The position numbers and the translations under genes were made by a program. Source: Pseudomonas sp. v388 (lineage in GTDB: Bacteria; Pseudomonadota; Gammaproteobacteria; Pseudomonadales; Pseudomonadaceae). Taken from it: a stretch of 64,000 nucleotides of DNA. The stretch lies in the NCBI RefSeq assembly GCF_003935425.1, contig NZ_RHQN01000010.1:158232-222231 (forward strand), in the 5' to 3' direction. Below, piece after piece: positions 53,727 through 62,470 of the stretch. Position 1 is the first letter of the stretch. Every line of letters starts with the position of its first letter. The notes beneath the pieces are model-generated. The model searched no databases, was not told the origin of the DNA, and was given only the letters and a program-made list of their open reading frames with translations.

Positions 53727-54881
53727 TCAGTACCGTTGCAGGGTGTGGGTCTCGATATAGCTGAAGTTGATGTCTTCGCCCAGCCCGGGTCCGTCGGACA
53801 GGTGAACGTAGCCGTCCTTGTCCATCGGGTCTACCAGCCTGTTGAGGTAGGCGGGCACGTCATCGTATTCCAGGAAAGGGTGCAGCAGACCGCGTTCGTA
53901 CCAGCGACAGTTGCTGATCGCACCGACCACGCTGAGGTTGGCGGCGCCGTTGCCGTGTACTTCGCAGTCCATGCCGAACGACTCGGCCAGGTGCGCCACT
54001 TTCATGCAGGGGCCGATGCCGCCAACGCCGGCCACCCCTGCGCGCAGGATGTCGCAGGATTTTTGGGTCACCCAGCCGGCACGGCTGTGGTATTTGCCGG
54101 CGATGCTTTCCGGGCCGAGCACCGGAATGTCCAGGTTGGCGGCCAGCCACGCGTAGGAGTCTGCGGAGTCTTCCATCATCGGTTCTTCGAACCAGGCGAA
54201 GTCGAGTTTCTGTAATTGGCGACCGATGTACAGCGCGTCAGTGCGGCTATACCAATGATAACCGTCGAGCATCAGCGCGATATCCGGCCCGACCGCTTCC
54301 CGGACGGCGGCGCAGGCCTGCACGTCCATGCGCGGGTCCGGCGCAAAGGAGATCGGCGGCATCCAAGTGTGCAGCTTGATGCCCTTGTAGCCACGCTGCA
54401 CCAGCTTCTCGGCGAACCGGCCGTATTCATCCGGAGTGGACAGGCCGCCGGGCAGGTCATCCCCGCACATGGTCGAGCCGTAGGCCAGCACCTTGTCGCG
54501 GTAGCCGCCAAGCAATTGGTAGACCGGCAGCTTCAAAGCGCGACCGGCCAGATCCCACAAGGCTTGCTCCACCAGAGCCAGCGCGCGGTCGGTGAACTGG
54601 CTGGCACTGCCACGCTGCCAGTGGGCGAGCTCCTGCCAGATTTTTTCGCGATTCATCGGGTTCTGGCCGATCAGGACTTTCTTGACGAACGATTCCAGCA
54701 CGTGGGGGCGAATGAGTTCAGGCGTTCCGAAGGCAAAGCCCTCCGAGCCGTCGTCGCAAGCGATCCGCAGCATGGCGTTCTTGACCGGGGTTTCTTCACC
54801 TGGATGGGCATGGCCGGCGCTGTCCACGGCGCGGCGAGAGGGGAACGTAAAGACATCGACATTGACGGAGGTGATCTGCAT
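53727..54881 (-). CDS. Mandelate racemase/muconate lactonizing-type enzyme (enolase superfamily)
   Basis: 384 aa from MQITSVNVDVF with the operator just upstream. Active-site residues: K169-L-H171 on strand 2, D206 in LMLDGYHWYS, E232 in WFEEPM, E258 in GPESIA, and H309 in CEVHGNGAAN. The K-x-H pair differs from the K-x-K of mandelate racemase or glucarate dehydratase, so the reaction is more likely an acid-sugar dehydration or isomerisation of a different subgroup. It is the first gene of the ABC-transporter and porin operon. A dehydratase for the imported acid sugar is the natural reading. Confidence 0.88.
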   Translation of the reverse strand: MQITSVNVDVFTFPSRRAVDSAGHAHPGEETPVKNAMLRIACDDGSEGFAFGTPELIRPHVLESFVKKVLIGQNPMNREKIWQELAHWQRGSASQFTDRALALVEQALWDLAGRALKLPVYQLLGGYRDKVLAYGSTMCGDDLPGGLSTPDEYGRFAEKLVQRGYKGIKLHTWMPPISFAPDPRMDVQACAAVREAVGPDIALMLDGYHWYSRTDALYIGRQLQKLDFAWFEEPMMEDSADSYAWLAANLDIPVLGPESIAGKYHSRAGWVTQKSCDILRAGVAGVGGIGPCMKVAHLAESFGMDCEVHGNGAANLSVVGAISNCRWYERGLLHPFLEYDDVPAYLNRLVDPMDKDGYVHLSDGPGLGEDINFSYIETHTLQRY

Positions 54882-54910
54882 GGGGGCCTTCGTGATTTTT
54901 GTGATTATTA

Positions 54911-54924
54911 GTATGTCGTCATAC
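54911..54924. promoter_or_regulatory. FadR/GntR-type operator upstream of the enolase-superfamily operon
   Basis: GTATGTCGTCATAC has exact inverted arms GTATG/CATAC with a 4-bp spacer, inside TTAGTATGTCGTCATACAACTA. It lies 30-43 bp before the start codon. Such GTATG-N4-CATAC palindromes are common for FadR-subgroup GntR regulators, and two of them lie in this cluster. Confidence 0.65.
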
Positions 54925-55372
54925 AACTATGGCTGGATTATTGAGGAGGTTGTCGGTCAATGTCAAGCGAGTCAGTAGCGCGAATATCGCTGGATACCGC
55001 CATATACCGGGGCTTTGAGGTCTATTTTTAATCTTGTGCAGACGAACGGTAGATATTGTGATGTGCGAAGAGGTTATACCTCGTGACCCTGATTGAAACC
55101 CAAATACGTTTTCGCCAGCAAGCTGCTACTTCCAACACGCTCACCCGCGCTGACCGCACTCCGCTTCAGTTCCACCATTCGCCCCAAGCCGCCAGTCGCG
55201 GGTATACATTTCGATGAACCAGCTCAATGAATCTTAAACGGCCGTGAAGGGCTGCGGAGCTGGGTCAAACCGCCCAGGTGATGGTTTGCCGAGGAAGGCG
55301 GGCATGGCGACAAACACCCGGAGAGGCTTCGGCCTGAAGCGCGTATCGCTCCGCACACTTCAGGCCGGCGCT
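54925..55372. other. Intergenic region between the dehydratase operon and gapN
   Basis: About 450 bp without a recognisable gene. At 55330-55367 arms CGGCCTGAAG and CTTCAGGCCG make a perfect 10-bp stem with an 18-nt loop just beyond the gapN stop, a possible terminator for it. Nothing else stands out. Confidence 0.55.
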
Positions 55373-56998
55373 TCAGAATATGTAATCGGTGGTCAGGAAA
55401 CTCGATTCACGGTTGCGAATGATGTCGCTGACCAGCGCCTTGTTGTTGTCCTGAAACTTGGTCGCGACCAGCGTGCGGATCGAGAACACCCGCAACGCAT
55501 CGTGAACCGACAGCGTGCCTTCAGCCGAATTCTTGCGCCCGTTGAACGGATACTGGTCCGGCCCGCGCTGGCATTGGGCATTGATGTTGATGCGCCCGAC
55601 CTGATTGGCGAAAGCATCCACCAGACGCCCGACCTGGGCCGAATCCTTGCCGAAGATGCTCAGTTGCTGGCCGAAATCGGAGTTGAGCACATAGTCGACC
55701 ACCGTTTCTATATCGCGATAAGGCACCACCGGCACGACCGGACCGAACTGCTCTTCGTGGTACACGCGCATCTGCTCGTTCACCGGGTAGAGCAGGGCGG
55801 GGTAGAAGAAACTTTCACAGACCTGCGCGCCGCCGCTATTCACAACCCTGGCGCCTTTGCCCAGCGCATCGGCCACCAGACCCTGCAGATAATCAGTCTT
55901 GCCCGGTTCCGGCAGTGGCGTCAGCGACACCCCCGCTTCCCACGGCATGCCCGGATTGAGCTGCGCCAGTTTCTGCTGGAATTTTTCCAGAAAGCTGTCG
56001 ACCACATCTTCATGCACAAACAGGATTTTCAGGGCGGTGCAGCGCTGGCCGTTGAACGACAGCGAGCCGGTCACCGCTTCGCTGACCGCGTTGTCCAGAT
56101 CCACATCCGGCAGCACGATGCCCGGGTTCTTGGCGTCCAGCCCCAGCGCGGCGCGCAGCCGATGCGGGCGCGGGTGGAGCTTTTTCAGGGCGCTGGCCGC
56201 TTTGTTGGTGCCGATGAAAGCGAAGATGTCGATCATGCCGCTGGCCATCAAGGCGCTGACGGTATCGCGGCCGCTGCCGTAGATCACATTTATGACGCCC
56301 GCCGGGAAGCTGTCGCGAAACGCTTCCAGCAATGGCCGGATCAACAGCACGCCGAACTTGGCCGGCTTGAACACCACGGTGTTGCCCATGATCAGCGCCG
56401 GGATCAGCGTGGTGAAGGTCTCGTTCAACGGGTAGTTGTACGGACCCATGCACAGCGTTACGCCCAGCGGCACGCGCCGTATCTGGCCGAGAGTGTCCTG
56501 TTCCAGCTCGAAGCGGCTGGAGCGCCGGTCCAGCTCCTTGAGGGCAGCGATGGTATCGACGATGTAGTCGCAGGTACGGTCGAATTCCTTTTCCGAGTCC
56601 TTCAGGTTTTTGCCGATTTCCCACATCAGCAGATGGACCACCGCCGTACGCTGTTCACGCATGCGCTTGAGGAAACTCTCCACATGCTGGATTCGCTCGG
56701 CCACCCGCATCGTCGGCCAGCGACCCTGGCCGCGGTCATAGGCGTGCACCGCCGCGTCCAGTGCGGTCATTGCGGTGGGAGCGTCCATCAAGGGCGTGCT
56801 GCCCAGAATGACCGGCTCCAGCGCCTCGCCATCGCGTACGGACACCGGGCTGCGCACCGGCGCAAGTGCTCCGGCCCATACGCGCAGTTCGCCGTTGACC
56901 AGATATTCGCGCTGCTCGATGGGCGCGCCGGGGCGAAACTGCTCGGGGATCGCTTCGGCAGTGGGGAAGAGCGTTGCAAGAGGGTTTTCCAGGGGCAT
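55373..56998 (-). CDS. gapN: NADP-dependent non-phosphorylating glyceraldehyde-3-phosphate dehydrogenase (GapN) family
   Basis: 541 aa from ATG 56998 with GAGGTG 7 bases upstream; a GTG three codons earlier is less likely. Aldehyde dehydrogenase superfamily of the GapN kind, oxidising glyceraldehyde 3-phosphate to 3-phosphoglycerate with NADP. Nucleophile C320 sits in SFNGQRC, and the cofactor-site PYNYP (N188) and FKPAK are present. The usual ELGGKNP general-base segment reads GLDAKNP here (~286-292), so the Glu is not at its standard place and D288 may substitute. Proximal to tRNA-Asn, with no operon partner. Confidence 0.85.
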   Translation of the reverse strand: MPLENPLATLFPTAEAIPEQFRPGAPIEQREYLVNGELRVWAGALAPVRSPVSVRDGEALEPVILGSTPLMDAPTAMTALDAAVHAYDRGQGRWPTMRVAERIQHVESFLKRMREQRTAVVHLLMWEIGKNLKDSEKEFDRTCDYIVDTIAALKELDRRSSRFELEQDTLGQIRRVPLGVTLCMGPYNYPLNETFTTLIPALIMGNTVVFKPAKFGVLLIRPLLEAFRDSFPAGVINVIYGSGRDTVSALMASGMIDIFAFIGTNKAASALKKLHPRPHRLRAALGLDAKNPGIVLPDVDLDNAVSEAVTGSLSFNGQRCTALKILFVHEDVVDSFLEKFQQKLAQLNPGMPWEAGVSLTPLPEPGKTDYLQGLVADALGKGARVVNSGGAQVCESFFYPALLYPVNEQMRVYHEEQFGPVVPVVPYRDIETVVDYVLNSDFGQQLSIFGKDSAQVGRLVDAFANQVGRININAQCQRGPDQYPFNGRKNSAEGTLSVHDALRVFSIRTLVATKFQDNNKALVSDIIRNRESSFLTTDYIF

Positions 56999-57162
56999 TG
57001 CGGTCACCTCGTCGGGAAGGGTTGTTTCAAAGCATGTGCAAATACACTACGCCACACCCCGCCGGCCATGAACCCCGTCGTGGGCAAGCACCGGATATTT
57101 ATGGAAAATTTTTTGAGGGACTCGCTTGACTTCCTTTTTCCAATCAGTAACATAGCGCTCAT

Positions 57163-57238
<76 letters not shown>

Positions 57239-57429
57239 GATTTTTCAGATGTAAATCAACAGGTTAGGCGCGCTTCGCGAAACCGTGTCAGTGATCGCAA
57301 AAAAACGATCATTGGTAGTCAGCTTGCGAAGCAGCTCGAAATCGTGGTTTTTACATCTCGAAACACATTATAGATGAAGGTTGAACGGCCGAACGCTGCC
57401 TCTAATCACTTGATTTAGAGGCGTTCAGC
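57239..57429. promoter_or_regulatory. ICE left-end leader between tRNA-Asn and parA
   Basis: 191 bp without a gene. It contains an inverted pair AGATGTAAA (57247-57255)/TTTACATCT (57350-57358), a stem-loop TGATCG/CGATCA (57292-57311), and a parA-proximal hairpin GCCTCTAA/TTAGAGGC (57398-57422). The last hairpin takes in the parA ribosome site AGAGG (57417-57421). Presumably holds part of attL and the parA promoter. Confidence 0.6.
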
Positions 57430-58299
57430 ATGAAAATCGCAACCATCGTTTCGACCAAGGGCGGGCCGGGCAAAACCACGGTCACAGCCAATCTAGGCGC
57501 GTTCTGCGCCGACGCTAATCTCAAAACCCTGCTTGTAGACCTTGATACCCAGCCTTCGCTGTCCTCGTTCTATCGTCTGGACCATGAAGCACCAGGTGGC
57601 ACCTATCAACTGATCGCACAGAACGAGACCCGCTCCGCGCAGGTGATCAGCCGCACGTGCATCCCCAATCTTTCCCTGATCGTCTCCAACGACCCGTTCA
57701 GCCAGCTCAGCAACCTGTTGCTGCATGCGGCGGATGGACGACTGCGTCTGAAAAATCTGGTCTCGGCCTTCGCTGATGACTTCGATCTGCTGCTGATCGA
57801 CACCCAAGGCGCACGGTCGGTGATGCTTGAAATGGCGCTGCTAGCCTCGGATCTGGCGATATCACCGATCACGCCGGACATGCTGGCGGCTCGCGAGTTT
57901 TATCGCGGGACCCAGCAACTGTTGAAGGATCTGGAGCCGTTGTCGGCTCTGGGCGTGCATACGCCGCCGCTGAACATCGTGGTCAACAAGCTCGACGCAA
58001 CGAACGATGCGCATCTGATTTACCAGTCGCTGAGCGAAACGCTGACCGAGCATCCACAGATCAAACTGCTGGATACCACCATCCCCGCTGCGGTGGCGTT
58101 CCGCCGCGCTGCGACCCAAGGCCTGCCCGCTCACCGGCTTGAACAGCGACAGCCCCATAATCGAAAGGCGCCATCGGCGTTCTCCGTCATCCACTCACTG
58201 GCACGCGAAGTCTTTCCCGAATGGCAGGCGCAGTTTGACCGCTACGCGTTCGACACTGTGGGCGAACCCGTCGATCAACGCGTGGAGGTGGCTTCATGA
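57430..58299 (+). CDS. parA: ParA/Soj-type partition ATPase of an ICE
   Basis: 289 aa. Deviant Walker A KGGPGKTT at residues 10-17 with the signature Lys10; VDLDTQPSLSSFY holds the Walker A' Asp; a DDFDLLLIDTQGA segment is Walker B. First gene of the ICE end, as in SPI-7, PAPI-1 and PFGI-1, where a Soj-like ParA supports element maintenance. It overlaps the helicase gene by 4 bp. A hairpin covers its ribosome site. Confidence 0.92.
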   Translation: MKIATIVSTKGGPGKTTVTANLGAFCADANLKTLLVDLDTQPSLSSFYRLDHEAPGGTYQLIAQNETRSAQVISRTCIPNLSLIVSNDPFSQLSNLLLHAADGRLRLKNLVSAFADDFDLLLIDTQGARSVMLEMALLASDLAISPITPDMLAAREFYRGTQQLLKDLEPLSALGVHTPPLNIVVNKLDATNDAHLIYQSLSETLTEHPQIKLLDTTIPAAVAFRRAATQGLPAHRLEQRQPHNRKAPSAFSVIHSLAREVFPEWQAQFDRYAFDTVGEPVDQRVEVAS

Positions 58300-59642
58300 A
58301 CCTTGCCGACTTGATGCCGCCACATTCGATCGAAGCAGAGCAGGGCGTGCTGGGCGGGCTGATGCTCGACAACCAGGCGTGGGAACTGATCGCAGACGGG
58401 CTGTCGCCAGGCGATTTCTTCAAGCGCGAGCACCGTTTGATTTATCAGGCGATCGAATCGCTGGCCGTCACCAACCTGCCATTCGATGTGGTGACGGTTG
58501 CCGAAGCACTCCAGGATGCCCAGGAGGCTGGCGGACTCGCATACCTTGGAGAACTGGCGAAGAACACGCCTTCCGTAGCGAACATTGCCGCTTATGCCGG
58601 GATCGTTCGCGAGCGTGCGCACCTGCGAGAGCTGATTCGTCTGGGTTACGAATGCAGCCGAAGCGCATCAGAACCCAAGGCCTGCAGTCAGGAGGTGCAG
58701 GAGCGTTTCGAGCAACGATTGTTCGCACTGGGCGAAGGGCAGTCGCCTGACTCTTTCGTCGATATAAACGAGGCGCTGATGAAGGTGGTCGAGCAGGTCG
58801 ACTTTCACTTCAACCATGGGACTGGCGTGACCGGTGTCCCGAGCGGCTTGAAAGATCTGGACGAAAAGACCGGCGGTTTTCAGGACGCTGATCTGATCAT
58901 CGTTGCGGCACGGCCGTCCATGGGCAAGACCAGTCTGGCGCTGAACATCGTCGACGCGGTACTGCAGCAGGATCCGGCCAACACCGTGCAGATCTACTCG
59001 CTTGAAATGCCAGCGCAGGCGCTGATGTACCGCATGCTCGCCATACTTGGGCAGCTCGACGTTGCGCAACTTATGCGCGGCCAGCTGGAGGACGAAGACT
59101 GGGTCAGGCTGACGGCCGCGACCGCCCGCATCAACGGCTATGGCCAGCGATTGGTCATCGACGACAGCGCCGGCCTCACGCCCACCGCGTTGCGCGCACG
59201 CGCTCGTCGAGCCGCTCGCCGATTCGGCAAGCCGCGGTTGATCATGGTTGACTACTTGCAACTGATGCAGTGCCCGGGTCACGAAAATCGCAACCTTGAG
59301 GTCGCGGCCATTTCCGCGAGCCTCAAGGCGCTGGCCAAGGAATTCAGCTGCCCGGTCATCGCCTTGTCCCAGCTTAATCGGGCTCTGGAAAACCGGGCCA
59401 ACAAGCGACCTCACAACGGTGACCTGCGCGAATCAGGCGCGCTGGAACAGGACGCCGACCTGACACTGTTCATCTATCGGGAAGAGGTCTACCACCCCGA
59501 CACAATGGATCAAGGCGTTGCCGAGCTCATCATCGGCAAACACCGCAACGGACCCACGGGTGTCGTGCGCACCGGTTTCATCCCCGCACACACGCGTTTC
59601 GTCAACCTCGACGCCACGGATCGGCAAGGAGCCTATGCATGA
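58296..59642 (+). CDS. DnaB-type replicative helicase of an ICE
   Basis: 448 aa, normal DnaB length. N-terminal domain (PHSIEAEQGVLGGLMLDNQAWELIADGLSPGDFFKREHRLIYQAI), linker, and a RecA-like C-terminal motor with Walker A ARPSMGKTS (205-213), H2 motif LIMVDYLQLM and IALSQLNRALENRANKRP with an arginine finger area. Overlaps parA and the next small gene by 4 bp each. ICEs of this class often carry their own DnaB relative, which suggests replication of the excised circle. Confidence 0.93.
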   Translation: MNLADLMPPHSIEAEQGVLGGLMLDNQAWELIADGLSPGDFFKREHRLIYQAIESLAVTNLPFDVVTVAEALQDAQEAGGLAYLGELAKNTPSVANIAAYAGIVRERAHLRELIRLGYECSRSASEPKACSQEVQERFEQRLFALGEGQSPDSFVDINEALMKVVEQVDFHFNHGTGVTGVPSGLKDLDEKTGGFQDADLIIVAARPSMGKTSLALNIVDAVLQQDPANTVQIYSLEMPAQALMYRMLAILGQLDVAQLMRGQLEDEDWVRLTAATARINGYGQRLVIDDSAGLTPTALRARARRAARRFGKPRLIMVDYLQLMQCPGHENRNLEVAAISASLKALAKEFSCPVIALSQLNRALENRANKRPHNGDLRESGALEQDADLTLFIYREEVYHPDTMDQGVAELIIGKHRNGPTGVVRTGFIPAHTRFVNLDATDRQGAYA

Positions 59643-59836
59643 CCCCCCAAGCGACTACCTTGGTTAAACACCCCATAGCGCGGAGCCAATGTCTGGACTG
59701 CCGCGCGCAGTTTGCTCGCCACCGTGCGCTGCAGCGTCTGGTCGACACCATCCTGCGGGATGGCGAACTGGAGATTCTGGTCTGCCCGGAATGTGGCAGC
59801 TACGCCGTCCAGGAGGACAGCCATGAAAACCGTTGA
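59639..59836 (+). CDS. Small zinc-ribbon protein in the ICE
   Basis: 65 aa with two Cys pairs: C18-L-D-C21 and C49-P-E-C52, spaced as in a zinc ribbon. The start overlaps the helicase stop by 4 bp (ATGA). No family assignment possible. The position within the replication/partition block suggests a nucleic-acid-binding accessory protein. Confidence 0.65.
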   Translation: MTPQATTLVKHPIARSQCLDCRAQFARHRALQRLVDTILRDGELEILVCPECGSYAVQEDSHENR

Positions 59837-60029
59837 GTCAGATGAGGTGCTCTGCACCGTCGTGTTTCGATTGAAGGATGGCCAGAGCGGTGCTGGCCGT
59901 TTCATATACGGACTGGCCTGCCAAGTGGAGCGGTGGCAGGCAGTGGAGGTCCTGTCGCTCTCCGTTGGTGACCTGCATTACGAAAAAGATGATCTGCCGA
60001 CGCACGGAGGCGAAGATGACTCGAAGTAA
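59823..60029 (+). CDS. Small hypothetical ICE protein
   Basis: 68 aa from ATG 59823 (MKTVESDEVLCTVVFRLKDG), starting 14 bp inside the end of the zinc-ribbon gene; the longer frame back to 59712 overlaps it fully. Acidic C terminus (EKDDLPTHGGEDDSK). No known domain or motif. The overlap pattern and codon use match its neighbours, so it is probably real. Confidence 0.5.
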   Translation: MKTVESDEVLCTVVFRLKDGQSGAGRFIYGLACQVERWQAVEVLSLSVGDLHYEKDDLPTHGGEDDSK

Positions 60030-60243
60030 GAAACCGTGCGAGAAATTCATCGTACGCTTCGCGCAGGTGGGGCTGCGGCATCAGATAGCGGAGCTGGCAA
60101 AAGCGTCCAATCGGTCGATGAACGCGGAAATTCTCCATCGTCTGTTTCGAAGTCTGGAGCTTGAAGAGGAACTCCGGCGGGCCAACGCAGTGATAGATCG
60201 CCTGACCGCATCCGCTCCTGATAACAAGGAGCGGCCGTCATGA
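60016..60243 (+). CDS. Arc-like ribbon-helix-helix DNA-binding protein
   Basis: 75 aa from ATG 60016 (MTRSKKPCEKFIVRFAQVGLRHQIAELAKASNRSMNAEILHRL). The pattern strand-F-x-V-R-F, a helix, turn NRSMN and a second helix fits the Arc/MetJ-type ribbon-helix-helix fold. Overlaps parB by 4 bp (ATGA). Likely an autoregulator of the parA-parB block, though it could act elsewhere in the element. Confidence 0.7.
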   Translation: MTRSKKPCEKFIVRFAQVGLRHQIAELAKASNRSMNAEILHRLFRSLELEEELRRANAVIDRLTASAPDNKERPS

Positions 60244-61919
60244 GTATCAAATCGCCGAACGTCGAGAGCATCAAAGGCAAGCTGCTGCAGGGCGCATTCA
60301 TGAACAACGGCCCGACTCTGGCGCAGCTGTCAGATCCGATCGCCGACACGCCAATGGTCATCACGCTGGATCAGTTACGTCCCTATGAACACAACCCGCG
60401 GCTTAACCGCAATCCACTGTACGACCAGCTCAAGGAGTCCATTCGCAAGCGCGGTCTGGACGCGCCGCCGCCGATTACGCGGCGTCCCGGCGAGCCGCAC
60501 TTCATCATCCGTAACGGCGGTAATACGCGTCTCGCCATTCTCAAGGAGCTCTGGACAGAGACTCGCGACGAGCGCTTTCTGAAAATCAGCTGTCTGTTCA
60601 GGCCATGGCCGTCGCGGCGTGACATCGTTGCCCTGACCGGCCACTTGGCTGAAAACGACATGCACGGCGAGCTGACCTTTATCGAGCGTGCCCTGGGTGT
60701 CGAGCGCGCCCGGGAGCTTTACGAAGTTGAGGCAGGCGGCCAGCTTACCCAGCGTGAGCTGGCGCAGCGTTTGGCTGATGACGGCTATCCCGTTTCCCAG
60801 CCGCATATCAGCAAGATGCAGGACGCCGTGACTTTCCTGCTTCCGGCGATCCCCAAGCTGTTGTATGCGGGATTAGGAAAACCTCAGATCGAGCGGCTGA
60901 CTGCGCTGCGACGCAGCGGTGAGAAAGTCTGGCAGCAATACGCTGAGGCAGATGAGCGTATCGATTTTGCCTCTCTGTTTCAGGACGTGCTCGCTACCTT
61001 CGATGAGACAGCGGACTTCAAGGTCGATCGATTTCAAGACGAGCTGATTCACCAGATGCAGCAACCGCTGGGCAAGGATTACAACTGGTTGAAAATGGAC
61101 CTGCTGGAGAGCCGGAGCAGCACGCCGGAGCCGCCGAACAGGCGGCCAGAGTCAGGGGCTCCGTCAGCATTGCCAGAATCCACGGGGGCTCCGCCGACAG
61201 TAACGGCGCCGGCGGAGCGCTCGCAGCGCAAGCTAGAACCAACGTCGGGTCTTGCGGAGCACCTTCCGCCGGCGTCGCACCCCGACTCTCCAGATCCAGA
61301 GGCTGTGGAGCAGGAGGAATCACAGGCACTGGTCGACGCCCATGTGATCTCTCCGATAGCCGGTTTAACAGAGCGCACTCAGGCCATGAAGCGGCAACTG
61401 GCTCAGGCCACTGGCGAGCCGATCCCGGATTTTGCGCAGGCGTGTCTGCACGCTATTCCGGTTCAGGTCGGCGGCCTCCACCCCATTACCGACCTCTGGT
61501 ACATCGAACGCAAGCTCGACGAGCCCGACACTCTGCGTCAGCAGATAGCCGGGCTGGTCAGCGATATCGTCGAGGGAGAGGATCTGCATTGCAGAGTGGA
61601 GCCAAGCGATAGCGGCATCGGTTTTCTGCTGGATCGACCAGTAGACGCGCTGTCTCCGACCAGCAGGGAAACGCTGGTCAACCTGCTGGACGCGCTGAGT
61701 GGCCGCTTCGCGCTCGTGCGGGACATGCCCGAAGCCGCAGAGGCTGACTTCAGCGAGTTTCAGTTCGCAGCAGAACTGGGCCAGTTATTGCTCGGCCGCG
61801 CCGGAATCGGTGATCCCGATCCCGGCAGCGAGCCGCGCATAGGTGATGAAGCACTGGTCAAACTGTTCCGGGTGATTCGCCTGGCCCGTCGATTGATCGA
61901 CCTGGAGATGCAGTCATGA
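60240..61919 (+). CDS. parB: ParB-family protein of PFGI-1-class ICE
   Basis: 559 aa, larger than chromosomal ParB (~290). The ParB/Srx nuclease-like domain lies at ~40-150 (VITLDQLRPYEHNPRLNRNPLYDQLKESI; the box-II region is RNGGNTRLA, a variant of GERRxRA). An HTH follows at ~160-200 (LTQRELAQRLADDGYPVSQPHISKM). A Pro/Ser/Glu-rich linker at ~295-370 joins a C-terminal domain with no assigned fold. Pairs with parA for element maintenance; palindromes near 63841 are a possible binding site, untested. Confidence 0.87.
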   Translation: MSIKSPNVESIKGKLLQGAFMNNGPTLAQLSDPIADTPMVITLDQLRPYEHNPRLNRNPLYDQLKESIRKRGLDAPPPITRRPGEPHFIIRNGGNTRLAILKELWTETRDERFLKISCLFRPWPSRRDIVALTGHLAENDMHGELTFIERALGVERARELYEVEAGGQLTQRELAQRLADDGYPVSQPHISKMQDAVTFLLPAIPKLLYAGLGKPQIERLTALRRSGEKVWQQYAEADERIDFASLFQDVLATFDETADFKVDRFQDELIHQMQQPLGKDYNWLKMDLLESRSSTPEPPNRRPESGAPSALPESTGAPPTVTAPAERSQRKLEPTSGLAEHLPPASHPDSPDPEAVEQEESQALVDAHVISPIAGLTERTQAMKRQLAQATGEPIPDFAQACLHAIPVQVGGLHPITDLWYIERKLDEPDTLRQQIAGLVSDIVEGEDLHCRVEPSDSGIGFLLDRPVDALSPTSRETLVNLLDALSGRFALVRDMPEAAEADFSEFQFAAELGQLLLGRAGIGDPDPGSEPRIGDEALVKLFRVIRLARRLIDLEMQS

Positions 61920-62470
61920 CTCATCCTCTCAATCTCGCCGTCGCCTATCAGGTCCTTGAGGACATTCGGCGCGGCGAGCTTCGCAGCTGCCTGGCGATGG
62001 GGTTTGCTGAGCACCACCTCAAGGACCTGATTGAGCCGCACTGCATGAGCCTGTTGGTTAACGCCAATGTGCCTTGGGTCAAGGTGGTGGTGGATAGCCC
62101 GGTGGTGCAACGGCTGCTGGCTCAGGCCAGAAAAAACGAGGAAGACTTGCTGGTCATGCAGGCGGTGCGTCTGGGTGCCAGCTCGCTGCTGATCCACGAG
62201 CTTTTCGGGCTCACGGCCAAGGAAGTGGCGTTGCGTCGATCGATCCTGGGGATTCCCAATCGCAAGGGGCGCTGGCCGTCCCTGACCCAGGAGCAGGAAC
62301 AGGCGCTGTGGCAACACTGGCTCACCTTCGGTAAAGGCACCTCGGCAGACCCGCGCGACGCGCGGGCACTGCTGCGGGTAGCGATGCAGATCGTGGAGCA
62401 GATGCCGCAGGTCAACCTGATGATGGTCTGGAACACCCTGAAAAGCTGGATAGATCAGGAGCTGCTGTGA
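61916..62470 (+). CDS. DUF2857 (STY4526-like) ICE protein
   Basis: 184 aa, within the usual size of DUF2857 genes from SPI-7-like elements. Helical, with an HTH-like segment (AVRLGASSLLIHELFGLTAKEVALRRSILGIPNRKGRWPSL) reminiscent of FlhC/sigma-related DNA binders. Overlaps parB and the replication gene by 4 bp. Function unproven; a regulator is plausible. Confidence 0.78.
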   Translation: MTHPLNLAVAYQVLEDIRRGELRSCLAMGFAEHHLKDLIEPHCMSLLVNANVPWVKVVVDSPVVQRLLAQARKNEEDLLVMQAVRLGASSLLIHELFGLTAKEVALRRSILGIPNRKGRWPSLTQEQEQALWQHWLTFGKGTSADPRDARALLRVAMQIVEQMPQVNLMMVWNTLKSWIDQELL

